A program made the translations under genes and the position numbers. The notes below the pieces were generated by a model. It ran no database searches. It saw nothing but the letters and a program-made list of their open reading frames with translations, and was not told the origin of the DNA. Below are positions 1-8,454 of a stretch of 64,000 nucleotides of DNA, in pieces (position 1 is the first letter of the stretch; each line of letters begins with the position of its first letter). The DNA is from Actinoplanes nipponensis (lineage in GTDB: Bacteria > Actinomycetota > Actinomycetes > Mycobacteriales > Micromonosporaceae): the NCBI RefSeq assembly GCF_016862275.1, contig NZ_BOMQ01000065.1, positions 62,001 to 126,000 on the forward strand. The letters are read 5' to 3'.

Positions 1-32
1 GGGCCTGCCGCGACCCCGAGGAACGGAAGGGT

Positions 33-1742
33 ATGCCGACCGATCGAGCCACCGTCGCGTTGTCGCGCGGTCCCCGCCGCGCCCGGCGCGACGACGACGC
101 CGGCTTCACGCTGATCGAGATGGTGGTCGCGTTGGCCGTCATCGGCACGGTGATGACCGCGATGGCGCCCTTCCTCGCCCAGTCCATGATCGTGGTGCGC
201 GAGCAGCGCATCGAGCAGGCCGCCGTCGAGGTCACCAACGACGCCCTCGAGCGGGCCCGGGCCCTCAAGCCGTCGTCGCTGCTGGTCGGTCGCGGGGCGA
301 ACGCCGCCCAGGCGCAGTGGGCGGCCGCCCCGGCGCCGGTCAAGACCTACCTGGCGCTGATGAAGCTCGACTCGAACGCCGCCGACCCCGACGCCGGGGC
401 CACCGCGGCCCTGCCGACCACCCCGCGGACCGTGACGGTCGGCGCGCAGAAGTACACCCAGCAGTGGTACGTGGGCCGCTGCTGGCAGCCCAAGGTCGAC
501 CCGACCCTGACGACGGCCACCATCGCCACCTGCGGGGCCACCGAGACCACCGGCTACGTGCCGTTCTTCCGCGTCGTGGTCGCCGTGTCCTGGTCGGTCC
601 CCTCGTCGATCAACCGGGGCCCGTGCGTCCAGGGCGCGTGCGTCTACGTCGCCACGACGCTGGTCAGCACGGGCACCGACCTCGTCTTCGACACCAAGCG
701 CCCGGCGCCCACCGCCACCCCGCCCGGCAACCAGCTCGCCTACCTGGGCCTCTCGACCAGCCTGCAGCTCGCCGCCACCGGTGGCTGGCTGCCACGCACG
801 TGGACGGCGACCGGCCTGCCGCCCGGACTCACCCTCACGGCGTCCACCGGCGCCATCGCCGGCACCCCGACGACGGCCGGCTCCTACCCGGTCACGATCC
901 TGGTGACCGACCGGGACAACAAGACCGATGACGCGACGTTCACCTGGGCCGTGGCCGCGCTGCCCGCGCTGACCAGCGCCGGCGACCAGACCAGCCGGGT
1001 CGGCACCGCCGTCTCGCTGCCCGTCGCCGTCACCGGCGGCCACCAGCCGATGTCGTGGGTGGCGACCGGCCTGCCGGCCGGGCTGACCGTCAACGCGACG
1101 ACCGGCGTGATCACCGGCACCCCGACCACCGAGGCGAAGACCATGAAGCCGGTCACCGTCACGGTCACCGACGCCGGCACGAAGACCGCCTCGGTCACCT
1201 TCAACTGGCGGGTGCTCACTCCCGTGTCGGTGGTCAACCCGGGCACGCAGACCTTCAGCAGCGGCTCGTCCAGCGCGAACTTCAGCGTGCCGGTGTCCGG
1301 CGGGCTGCCCCCGTACACCTGGCAGGCCACCGACCTGCCGGACGGTCTCACCATGAGCACCTCCGGCGTGGTGTCCGGCACCGCGGTCAACCCCACCCGG
1401 TACGTGGTCACCGCGGTCGCCACCGACAGCGCGGGCGGCACCGGGACGATCGTCGTCGTCTGCAACGTGACACCGCGCACCGCGGAGCTCACGGTGACCA
1501 GTCCGCTCGCCGACCGCAGCAGCCCGGTCAACGTGGCCCTCACGTCCTTCTCCGCGGCGGCCGCCGGCGGGGCCGCCTCGCGCACCTGGACCGGCACCAA
1601 CCTGCCGCCCGGCATCACGATCAGCGCGGCCGGGCTGATCAGCGGCAAGCCCACCGCGAAGGGCTCGTCCGTCGTGCGGCTCACGGTGAAGGACGCCACG
1701 GGCAAGCTCGCCCACTCCATGTTCGTCTGGACGGTGACGTGA
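33..1742 (+). CDS. Prepilin-like protein with four Ig-like (He_PIG type) repeats
   Basis: This 569-residue protein starts with a basic leader and the type IV prepilin motif GFTLIE (G24, F25, E29), followed by a hydrophobic helix to about residue 50. Processing by a prepilin peptidase after G24 and assembly into a pilus or pseudopilus is the family expectation. From about residue 235 to the end there are four repeats of roughly 80 residues, each with a core like GLPPGLTL...G.I.GTPT, typical of putative Ig (He_PIG) domains used in adhesins. GGAAGG lies just before the ATG and supports this start, although the frame stays open to the left window edge. The stop overlaps the next start (TGATG), so the three genes form one operon. 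It probably acts at the cell surface as an adhesive minor pilin. Confidence 0.85.
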   Translation: MPTDRATVALSRGPRRARRDDDAGFTLIEMVVALAVIGTVMTAMAPFLAQSMIVVREQRIEQAAVEVTNDALERARALKPSSLLVGRGANAAQAQWAAAPAPVKTYLALMKLDSNAADPDAGATAALPTTPRTVTVGAQKYTQQWYVGRCWQPKVDPTLTTATIATCGATETTGYVPFFRVVVAVSWSVPSSINRGPCVQGACVYVATTLVSTGTDLVFDTKRPAPTATPPGNQLAYLGLSTSLQLAATGGWLPRTWTATGLPPGLTLTASTGAIAGTPTTAGSYPVTILVTDRDNKTDDATFTWAVAALPALTSAGDQTSRVGTAVSLPVAVTGGHQPMSWVATGLPAGLTVNATTGVITGTPTTEAKTMKPVTVTVTDAGTKTASVTFNWRVLTPVSVVNPGTQTFSSGSSSANFSVPVSGGLPPYTWQATDLPDGLTMSTSGVVSGTAVNPTRYVVTAVATDSAGGTGTIVVVCNVTPRTAELTVTSPLADRSSPVNVALTSFSAAAAGGAASRTWTGTNLPPGITISAAGLISGKPTAKGSSVVRLTVKDATGKLAHSMFVWTVT

Positions 1743-2383
1743 TGGCCCGGTCCCGTGCCGCGGACGCCGACGAGGCCGGCTTCTCGCTGGTCGAGATCCT
1801 GGTGACCCTGTCGGTGATGAGCGTGGTGATGGTCATGTTCACCACCGCCGTCCTGCAGATCTACGGCAACAGCAACACGGCGCAGACCATCGCCGCCTCC
1901 CGGTCCCAGCTCAACCAGGCGTTCCAGCGGTTCGATCGGGAGGTGCGGTACGCGTCCTGGATCGCCACCCCCGGCAAGGTCGACACGGCCTGGTACGTGG
2001 AGTTCGCCTCCTCGGACGCCAAGCAGTGCCTGCAACTGCGGCTGGAGACGGCGCCCGCCCAGGCCAAGGACAACAACACCGACGGGACCGGCGTGCTGCA
2101 GCTGCTGCGCTGGACTCCCGGCGCGCCGCCGGCCAAGAACCAGCCGGGTCAGACCATCGCCTCCCAGCTGGTCACCGACGCCGCCGGCCCGTTCACGCTG
2201 GTGCCGGCCGGCGTCTCCAGCACCGCCGATCCGTCTTTCACGCCGGACTTCCAGGCGCTGCGCGTGCAGCTGACCGCCCGCGTCGGGGTCAGCACCGCCA
2301 CGGTGAGCACCACCTTCACCGCCCTGAACACCTCCCGCAACACCCCGTCGACCCACGCCTGCAGCGCAGGAAGGCCATCATGA
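1742..2383 (+). CDS. Prepilin-type N-terminal cleavage/methylation domain protein
   Basis: The 213-residue product has the prepilin signature GFSLVE (G13, F14, E18) followed by a hydrophobic stretch to about residue 42, so it is a PilW/PulJ-like minor pilin candidate. The remaining part is a globular domain with one visible Cys near residue 100 and one near the C terminus; I do not recognise a named domain. Its ATG overlaps the stop of the Ig-repeat prepilin and its TGA overlaps the next ATG (ATGA at 2380-2383), so translation of the three genes is coupled. The peptidase, ATPase and platform protein of the system are not in this window and may lie to the left. Confidence 0.8.
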   Translation: MARSRAADADEAGFSLVEILVTLSVMSVVMVMFTTAVLQIYGNSNTAQTIAASRSQLNQAFQRFDREVRYASWIATPGKVDTAWYVEFASSDAKQCLQLRLETAPAQAKDNNTDGTGVLQLLRWTPGAPPAKNQPGQTIASQLVTDAAGPFTLVPAGVSSTADPSFTPDFQALRVQLTARVGVSTATVSTTFTALNTSRNTPSTHACSAGRPS

Positions 2384-3882
2384 TCAGCTTTCGGCGCCGT
2401 ACCGGGAACGACCACGGCTCGATGCCGCTGGCCATGCTCGTCGCCATGGTGGGCATGCTGGTGAGCACCGCGCTCGTCCCGGTGGTGGTCAACCAGATCG
2501 GCGGCACCCGCATCGTCTCCGGGCGCACCCAGGAGCTCCAGGTCGCCCAGGCCGGCATCGACATGGCCCTGGGCCAGTTGCGCGCCGCCGCCACGGCCGG
2601 CGCGGGCGACCTCGAGAAGCTGCCGCCCTGCACGCTGACCGGCGCCGGCACCGACGGCTGGAACTACCGGGTGACCATCACGTACTACCAGCTCGGCGAG
2701 GACGCCAGCGACCCGGTGCCGCAGGCCTGCCCGCCGATCTACGTGCCGGTCAGCGCCACCCTGACGGCCACCGGCGGCCGGGCGCCCGCCGCCTCGCTGA
2801 CCGTGGGCAGCGCCGGTTCCCGCACGATCGAGTCGACGTACACGTTCCACACCAACAACGAGAACATCACCGGCGGGGCGCTGCAGCTGGCCTCGCCCAC
2901 CACCAACCCGCTCTGCATGGACGCCGGCGCCGACTCGTCGCCCGCGGCCGGCGCGCCGCTGAAGGTCCAGCTCTGCAAGGCCGGCGGCAGCAGCGACCAG
3001 CGGTTCGCCTACACCGCGGACCTGAACATCAAGCTGGTCGGCTCCGAGACGGCAGCGGCGCCCGAAGGCATGTGCGTGGATGTCCCGTACCCGCGCGCGA
3101 CCGGCGACGCCGCCGTCTTCCAGCCGTGCCTGGGCCTGGCGCCGCGCCAGCAGTGGAGCCTCAACGACAGCTCCAACTTCAGCAGCACCCGGGAGACCAC
3201 CGTCAAGCTGGGTGACTTCTGCCTGGCGCTCAAGGTGGCCGGCACCGCCGGCACGCCCATCGTGCTGGGCAGCTGCGGCGGCACCGCGAACCAGAACATC
3301 TTCCGGCCGCAGCCGGGGGTGGGCGCCGGCATGGCCTCGGCCAAGGTCAACCAGCTGGTGAACTTCAAGCAGTTCAGCCGCTGCCTGGACGTCACCAACT
3401 TCACGCCCACCTTCAGCTACATGATCGTGTGGTTCTGCAAGCAGTCGCCCGACGGCAACGTGCCGTGGAACCAGAAGTGGTACATGCCGGCCCAGGCCGC
3501 GTCGGTGGCCACCGCCGTACCCGGCCAGATCCGGTCGGGCAATCCCACGGCCCCGGCGTACTGCCTGCTCAGTCCCGGCTCCACCGCCACGACCAAGTAC
3601 GTCACGATGGCCCGCTGCGACTCGACCGACGCCGCCACCATCGCCGCCATGAAGTGGACCGTGCTGGGCGACACCGGCGAGTACACGACCAGCTACCGCA
3701 TCGTCGACTCGTTCGGCTACTGCCTCACCCCGACCGACCTGACCGTGACCAACCCGGACACCCACACCGACGGCACGGCCAAGGTGAAGGTCGCCGCCTG
3801 CAGCAAGGCGGAGCTGCAGAAGTGGAACGCCCCGGCCAACCTCAACCAGCCGCTGGCCCTGACCAACACGCGGGAGAAGTAG
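2380..3882 (+). CDS. Pilus-operon membrane protein with ricin-type beta-trefoil lectin region
   Basis: The 500-residue product begins with a short basic head and one hydrophobic helix (about residues 13-37) resembling PilX-type minor pilins, but without a GFxLxE cleavage motif. From about residue 165 to the end it carries QxW-like repeats (QRF near 206, QQW near 257, NQKW near 363, QKW near 480) and paired cysteines, the pattern of ricin B-type beta-trefoil carbohydrate-binding domains, probably two. The ATG at 2380 is preceded by AGGAAGG and overlaps the upstream stop. By position it is the third component of the pilin operon and would put a sugar-binding module on the fibre or cell surface. 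The lectin call is good; the pilus role is inferred from context. Confidence 0.8.
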   Translation: MISFRRRTGNDHGSMPLAMLVAMVGMLVSTALVPVVVNQIGGTRIVSGRTQELQVAQAGIDMALGQLRAAATAGAGDLEKLPPCTLTGAGTDGWNYRVTITYYQLGEDASDPVPQACPPIYVPVSATLTATGGRAPAASLTVGSAGSRTIESTYTFHTNNENITGGALQLASPTTNPLCMDAGADSSPAAGAPLKVQLCKAGGSSDQRFAYTADLNIKLVGSETAAAPEGMCVDVPYPRATGDAAVFQPCLGLAPRQQWSLNDSSNFSSTRETTVKLGDFCLALKVAGTAGTPIVLGSCGGTANQNIFRPQPGVGAGMASAKVNQLVNFKQFSRCLDVTNFTPTFSYMIVWFCKQSPDGNVPWNQKWYMPAQAASVATAVPGQIRSGNPTAPAYCLLSPGSTATTKYVTMARCDSTDAATIAAMKWTVLGDTGEYTTSYRIVDSFGYCLTPTDLTVTNPDTHTDGTAKVKVAACSKAELQKWNAPANLNQPLALTNTREK

Positions 3883-3886
3883 GGCG

Positions 3887-4456
3887 TCACCGCGGTGGGG
3901 ACGGGCGGCTGCGCTGCAACTCGGCGACCTCCTCCGGCGTCATGCGGTCGTGCCAGGCCCGGCGGCGTTCCGCCATCTCGGCCTGCTCCCGCGGGCTGAG
4001 CCGGGCCATGGCCGCCTGCCGACGCTGCGCCATCGCCCGGAATTCCTCGGGTGTGTAGGTGTGTTCCACAGCGGTCATCTCCTCGATCAATCGGATCAGG
4101 ACCGCCGCGGACGGGGCGCCCGCGGCGTCGAACTGTCCCAGCACCACCGCGAGCCGGTCGCGCAGCCGGGTCGCCCGGGCGATCCGGTCGCGGACCTGAT
4201 CCAGCTGGTGGCGCAGCAGCTCGCGGGGCTCGGGCCCGGAGCCGTCCAGCAGCGCCGCGATCTCGGCCAGCGAGAAGCCGAAGCCGCGCAGCGCGACCAC
4301 CCGGTGCAGCCGGCGGACGTCGGCGCCGGTGTACCGCCGGTGCCCGGCCGCGGTGCGCAGGGAGGGCCGCGCGAGCCCGATCTCGTCGTAGTGGTGCAGG
4401 GTGCGCACGGTCAGGCCGGTGGCCGTGGCCAGCTCACCGACGCTCCAGGTGCTCAT
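3887..4456 (-). CDS. MerR family transcriptional regulator
   Basis: The 189-residue protein has a MerR winged helix at its N terminus (WSVGELATATGLTVRTLHHY, residues 4-23, then GLARPS and HRRYTGADV). A long helical region follows, and a C-terminal charged part with EEFRAMAQRR, as in TipA-like and small-molecule-sensing MerR regulators. No cysteine pair typical of metal sensors is visible, so an organic ligand is more likely. It converges with the pilin operon with a 4-base gap, so the two are separate units. Target genes are not evident from position. Confidence 0.88.
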   Translation of the reverse strand: MSTWSVGELATATGLTVRTLHHYDEIGLARPSLRTAAGHRRYTGADVRRLHRVVALRGFGFSLAEIAALLDGSGPEPRELLRHQLDQVRDRIARATRLRDRLAVVLGQFDAAGAPSAAVLIRLIEEMTAVEHTYTPEEFRAMAQRRQAAMARLSPREQAEMAERRRAWHDRMTPEEVAELQRSRPSPPR

Positions 4457-4502
4457 GCGCCCGACGCTAGTTCCTCCCGTTACGTCAGGAGCAAGCCCGC
4501 GG

Positions 4503-5798
4503 TCAGGGGATCCGCCAGACCGTCGTCGGTCCGGCGCTCGTCGGGCAGGCCAGGTAGGGACGGCGGACCAGGCAGCCGTACGGCGCCCCGGTCTGCAATG
4601 CCCCGACGGTGTGGGCCGGGCCGCCGCCCGGGTCCGGCACCGTGACCCAGACCCGGCCGGCCGCCTCGGTGTCCTCGCGCAGCTCCAGCCCGCCCACCGG
4701 GTACGTGCGGCCGAGTTTGCGCCGCACCGCCCCGGTCCGGGCGTCGAGGATCGCCGACTCCGGGACCTCCTGCTGGTCCCAGGCGAGCAGCGTCCCGTCG
4801 CCCTGTTCGAACGCGTCGCTCCAGGCCGGGTCGGACCAGCGCACCGAGCCGTCGCTCGGGTCGAGCCCGCTCACCCAGCGGGTGTCCGAGATGCACAGCA
4901 CCGGCCCGCAGTCGTGCACGAAACCGGTCGGTCCGTCCGCGGTGCGCCACCGCCGGCTCAGGTCGGGCAACCGGTACGCGGTCAGCGACGCCCGCCCCTG
5001 GTCGCGCCGGGACATGTAGAGCTGGTCGCCGGAGACGGTGACCCCCACGAAGTCGCCCTGGAACGTGCCCTCCGACTCCGCCGGCAGCCGTACGCCGAGG
5101 TCGCCCTCGCCCAGCACGGAACCGTCGGCGAACTGCAGCGTGGTGACGTGCCCGTCGACGCCGAGCACCACGATCCGGTCGGGGTCGGCGGTGAACAGGT
5201 CGTCGCTGAGGATCTCGCCGACCCCGTCGACGACCCGGCGCCAGATCGTCGCGCCGGTGCGCGCGGAGGCGAGCCTCAGCTCCGTGCTGCCGTCGCCGGC
5301 GTCGAGGCGCAGCAGCGCGCGCCCCCGGCTCAGGGCGACCACCGTGGCGTCCGGCTCGGCGAGGTGCCACAGCACCTTGCCGGTGGTGGCGTCCAGGAAC
5401 GACATCCGCGGGGCGGTGCCGGACCGGGCCAGCAGCACCCCGCCGTCGAGCATCAGGTTCTGCGTGTCGTGCGGCAGGGAGGTCGCCCACAGCTGCTCCC
5501 CGCCGGGCAGCGCGTAACGGCGGATGCCCGACTCGCTGGCGGGGCTCGCGCCGAAGCTGGCGGTGTAGAGGGCGTCCGCCCCGAGGGTGAACGCCGCCGC
5601 GGCCGTACCCCCGGCGGCCAGGACCGGCCGCAGCGTCCCGGCCGGCGGCGCGGCCGCGACCAGCGTGGCCAGCGCGGCGACCAGCACGGCGAGAACCAGG
5701 ACGGGCCGCGGGGCACGCGGCCGCAGCGACGCCGCCGCCGCTCCCGGCTCGGCGCGCGGCGGCGCGTCGAGATCGATGAGAGGTACGGCGTCGGGCAC
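4503..5798 (-). CDS. Membrane-anchored PQQ-like beta-propeller protein
   Basis: The 431-residue protein has a cytoplasmic head of about 28 residues, one transmembrane helix (about 30-50), and an extracellular region built from repeats such as LWATSLPHDTQN, VLWHLAEPD, ATIWRRVVDG and SVRWSDPAW, the pattern of BamB/PQQ-type propellers. The likely start is GTG. No catalytic residues can be named, so it is best seen as a surface scaffold or binding protein. It is divergent from the GntR gene with about 74 bases between them. Its function is unknown. Confidence 0.75.
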   Translation of the reverse strand: MPDAVPLIDLDAPPRAEPGAAAASLRPRAPRPVLVLAVLVAALATLVAAAPPAGTLRPVLAAGGTAAAAFTLGADALYTASFGASPASESGIRRYALPGGEQLWATSLPHDTQNLMLDGGVLLARSGTAPRMSFLDATTGKVLWHLAEPDATVVALSRGRALLRLDAGDGSTELRLASARTGATIWRRVVDGVGEILSDDLFTADPDRIVVLGVDGHVTTLQFADGSVLGEGDLGVRLPAESEGTFQGDFVGVTVSGDQLYMSRRDQGRASLTAYRLPDLSRRWRTADGPTGFVHDCGPVLCISDTRWVSGLDPSDGSVRWSDPAWSDAFEQGDGTLLAWDQQEVPESAILDARTGAVRRKLGRTYPVGGLELREDTEAAGRVWVTVPDPGGGPAHTVGALQTGAPYGCLVRRPYLACPTSAGPTTVWRIP

Positions 5799-5860
5799 GG
5801 GTTCAGCATGCCTGGTGAAGGGGGCAGTGGGTACGGTCCGCTGCCGATCATCACTGTGGG

Positions 5861-5872
5861 TAGGCTGCCGGT
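5861..5872 (+). promoter_or_regulatory. Minus-10-like hexamer giving a probable leaderless start
   Basis: TAGGCT at 5861-5866 ends 6 bases before the ATG of the GntR gene and no Shine-Dalgarno sequence is present. This spacing is typical for leaderless actinobacterial transcripts that begin at the start codon. The -35 region is not convincing. Confidence 0.45.
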
Positions 5873-6523
5873 ATGTCTTACACGGTGCCGCCGACCCGCA
5901 CGGCCGCGGTCGTCCAACAGCTCCGTAACGAGATCGTCACGGGCGAGCTGCCACCCGGGACGCTCATCAAGGATGCCGAACTGGCGGCCCGGCTGGGCGT
6001 CAGCATCACGCCGGTGCGGGAGGCCATCGCCCAGCTGTCGGTGGAGGGCCTGATCGACATCGCCCCCAACCGCACCCGGCACGTCACCAAGATGACCCAG
6101 AAGAACGCGCTCGAGCTGATCGACGTGATGGGCGTGCTGGCGTGCGCGGGCTTCGAGTGGGGCGTGGAGAACCTGACCGCGACCCACATCGATCTGATGC
6201 GCCAGCGGCAGAAGGAGTTCGTCGAGGGCCTGCGCACCGGCAACGTGCTGGCGGCGGGCGCGGCGGGCGCCGACTTCAGCACCGTCGCGATCCTGGCCAG
6301 CGGCAACCGCGAGCTGCAGTCCATGGTCGACCTGGTGGTGGCCCGCACGCTGCGGATCCTGGCGATGGGCGCGGACAGCAACCTCTGGGAGGTCTGGATC
6401 TCCGGCCACGAGGAGGTGCTGGAGCATCTCGAGGCCGGCGACACGACGGGCGCCCTGGAGCGCTACAAGAAGATCTACGTCGAGTTCCGGACCAGGATCG
6501 AGCCGACCCTCTTCGCCGAGTAG
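5873..6523 (+). CDS. GntR family (FadR-type, FCD domain) transcriptional regulator
   Basis: The 216-residue protein has an N-terminal winged helix (LRNEIVTGELPPGTLIKDAELAARLGVSITPVREAI, about residues 18-53) and an all-helical ligand-binding domain from about 80 to 210, as in FadR-subfamily regulators. The expected metal-binding histidines of an FCD domain are only partly visible (a His near 104 and one near 180). It most likely responds to an organic acid or similar metabolite. It stands between a divergent propeller gene and a convergent flavin oxidoreductase gene, and the regulated operon is not obvious. Confidence 0.88.
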   Translation: MSYTVPPTRTAAVVQQLRNEIVTGELPPGTLIKDAELAARLGVSITPVREAIAQLSVEGLIDIAPNRTRHVTKMTQKNALELIDVMGVLACAGFEWGVENLTATHIDLMRQRQKEFVEGLRTGNVLAAGAAGADFSTVAILASGNRELQSMVDLVVARTLRILAMGADSNLWEVWISGHEEVLEHLEAGDTTGALERYKKIYVEFRTRIEPTLFAE

Positions 6524-6528
6524 CGGGG

Positions 6529-7434
6529 CTACGCCCGGGCCAGGCGCGGCAGGAGCGGACCGAGGGCGTCCAGGCCGGCCCGGCGTACGGCATAGCGGGT
6601 GATCCCCCACCGCTCCCGGTGGGCCCGCACCGCCGCGACGATCTCGTCCGCCGTCCCGACCAGCAGGAACGGCACCTGGCGCAGCTCCTCGACGCTCATC
6701 TCGAGCCGCCCGGCGTGCTCGGCGAGGAAGCCGTCGGCGTCGTCGGTCACCTCGACCAGCTGCACGAGCGCCTCCAGCACCGCGTCGCCGCCGGCCCGGG
6801 CCAGCTCGACCTGCGCGTCGATGTCGGCCAGCCGCCAGCGGGCCTCGTGCTGGTGCCCGTCGGCCTTGGTGCGGCCGAAGCCGGTCAGCCCCACGATGTC
6901 GGCGTGCCCACCGGCCCAGCGCAGCAACCGGGAGTTCGCCGTGCCGATCAGCAGCGGGATGCGCTGCTGGACCGGCCGGGGCTGCTCCAGCAGCGCGTTG
7001 AGCATCGTCAGCTCGGGCGTGGCCACGGTGACCTTCTCCCCGGCGAGCAGCCGGGTGGTCGCCTCGGCGACGGCGATGCACCGGTCGACGCGGCCGCGCA
7101 CACCCGGCCGGACGTGGCCGATCGCGTCCCACTCGGCGCCGGTGTGCCCGGCGCCCAGACCGAGCAGGGCGCGGCCGCCGGAGACCACGTCCAGGGTGGC
7201 CACGTCGCCGGCCAGCAGGATCGGCTCGCGGACGGCCGCGTTGGCGACGTACGACCCCAGCCGGAGGGTGCTGGTGACCGCGGCGGCGGCCGCCAGCGCC
7301 ACGAACGGCGAGGCGCAGGAGCCCGGGTGGTCGGCCGCCAGCAGCGTGTCGAAGCCGGCGGCCTCCGCGCGGCGGGCGAGCTCCAGCCAGTCGGCGGCGT
7401 CGGTGGGCTGCGCCTGGAGCGCGAAGTCGGCCAT
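6529..7434 (-). CDS. LLM-class (luciferase-like, F420/flavin-dependent) oxidoreductase
   Basis: The 301-residue protein has the features of the bacterial luciferase-like monooxygenase fold: LARRAEAAGFDTLLAADH near residue 21, LRLGSYVANAAVREPILLA, then GGRALLGLGAGHTGAEW. In actinobacteria most such enzymes use coenzyme F420; the cofactor cannot be decided from sequence alone. It lies downstream of an HxlR regulator on the same strand with 85 bases between, so they may be cotranscribed, and the regulator may sense the substrate. Substrate unknown. Confidence 0.85.
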   Translation of the reverse strand: MADFALQAQPTDAADWLELARRAEAAGFDTLLAADHPGSCASPFVALAAAAAVTSTLRLGSYVANAAVREPILLAGDVATLDVVSGGRALLGLGAGHTGAEWDAIGHVRPGVRGRVDRCIAVAEATTRLLAGEKVTVATPELTMLNALLEQPRPVQQRIPLLIGTANSRLLRWAGGHADIVGLTGFGRTKADGHQHEARWRLADIDAQVELARAGGDAVLEALVQLVEVTDDADGFLAEHAGRLEMSVEELRQVPFLLVGTADEIVAAVRAHRERWGITRYAVRRAGLDALGPLLPRLARA

Positions 7435-7519
7435 GGGCGATTCTGGCCCGGCCCGGGCGGTGGCGCCGACCCGTCGGCCCTCGTTTCGCTGTCGGCGTAC
7501 CCGCGGCCGCGCCGGTCGT

Positions 7520-8227
7520 TCAGGCGGTCAGGACCTCCCGGCGCCGGCGTTGTTCGGCCCGCCGCAGGCTGTGCGCGAACAGCGTGGTGTCGAACCAGGT
7601 GGGGAAGGCCCGGGCCAGGCGGCTCGGCCCGAGGAATCGCGCGTGCCCGTTGCTGACGATGTCGCGGAAGGGCACGAGCCCGATGAGCCAGCGGTGCATC
7701 TGGGCGGTGTCGGCCTCCAGGGCGAGGTCGACGGCCAGGCCCTGGTCGTCCTTGCAGACCGTGATGCCCGGGCGCTGGATGTCGAGCCAGCCCTGGGCGC
7801 CGCCGGCCCCGGTGAGGACGAGGTGCACCACGGTGCGGGTCTCGGGGAGCTTCGCCGGGATGGCGACCTGATGGGTACGCCAGATCAGCGTCAGGCCGTC
7901 GCATTCCTCGGCGCTGGGGTCGCCGAACATCCATTCGGCCGCCCAGGAGCCCATGGCCCACACGATGGGGGTCAGCGCCTGACCGGCCGCGGTCAGCGCA
8001 TAGACGCCCGGGTGTCCGGCCCGGCTCGCCTCGTGCGTCATCAGCCCCCGTCGCTGCAGCTCGCGCAGCCGCTGGGCGAGCATGGTGCGGCTCATCCGGG
8101 GAATGCCCCGGTGGATCTCGTTGAAGCCGCCGGCGCCGACCATCACCTCGCGAATGATCAACGGGGTCCAGCGGTCCCCCAGCACCTCGACGCCGGCGGC
8201 GATCGGGCAGTACTCCCTGCGGTCCAT
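7520..8227 (-). CDS. HxlR-type winged-helix regulator with C-terminal SCP2-like domain
   Basis: The protein begins MDRREYCPIAAGVEVLGDRW, a typical HxlR N terminus including the redox-type Cys at residue 7, and continues with a winged helix to about residue 95. The rest (to 235) resembles the sterol-carrier-like extension seen in many actinobacterial HxlR proteins. I chose the ATG at 8227; an upstream in-frame start would add 31 unconserved residues and would run over the palindrome GTAC-N7-GTAC at 8263-8277. The gene precedes the LLM oxidoreductase on the same strand. Likely an electrophile- or ligand-sensing repressor. Confidence 0.85.
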   Translation of the reverse strand: MDRREYCPIAAGVEVLGDRWTPLIIREVMVGAGGFNEIHRGIPRMSRTMLAQRLRELQRRGLMTHEASRAGHPGVYALTAAGQALTPIVWAMGSWAAEWMFGDPSAEECDGLTLIWRTHQVAIPAKLPETRTVVHLVLTGAGGAQGWLDIQRPGITVCKDDQGLAVDLALEADTAQMHRWLIGLVPFRDIVSNGHARFLGPSRLARAFPTWFDTTLFAHSLRRAEQRRRREVLTA

Positions 8228-8262
8228 CCGCCCAGCGTGCTCCCTGAAACGGCCGCCGGGTA

Positions 8263-8277
8263 GTACGAATTCTGTAC
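8263..8277. promoter_or_regulatory. Candidate HxlR operator GTAC-N7-GTAC
   Basis: GTACGAATTCTGTAC is an imperfect palindrome 36-50 bases upstream of the HxlR start. The 4-7-4 layout resembles operators of HxlR-family repressors such as YodB (TACT-N7-AGTA). Autoregulation is inferred. Confidence 0.4.
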
Positions 8278-8454
8278 CGCCGCCCGGCGGGCCGGCCCGG
8301 CGATCGGCCCGATTCGTCACCCTTCGCGGCCCGGCGGGGGCGGCCCGGGGCGGTACGACATCGTCACTGGTCGCCGCCGCGCGGGTCCCCGCATCCTCGG
8401 CTCAGGCATTCATCCGGGTCCGTCGTGGGCCCGGGCCGACGAGCGGAGACACAC

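Noticed and set aside
884..2356. Long minus-strand open frame opposite the prepilin genes
   Set aside because: It is antisense to two genes with clear prepilin motifs; the translation is Gly/Arg-rich and without domains, as expected for high-GC shadows.
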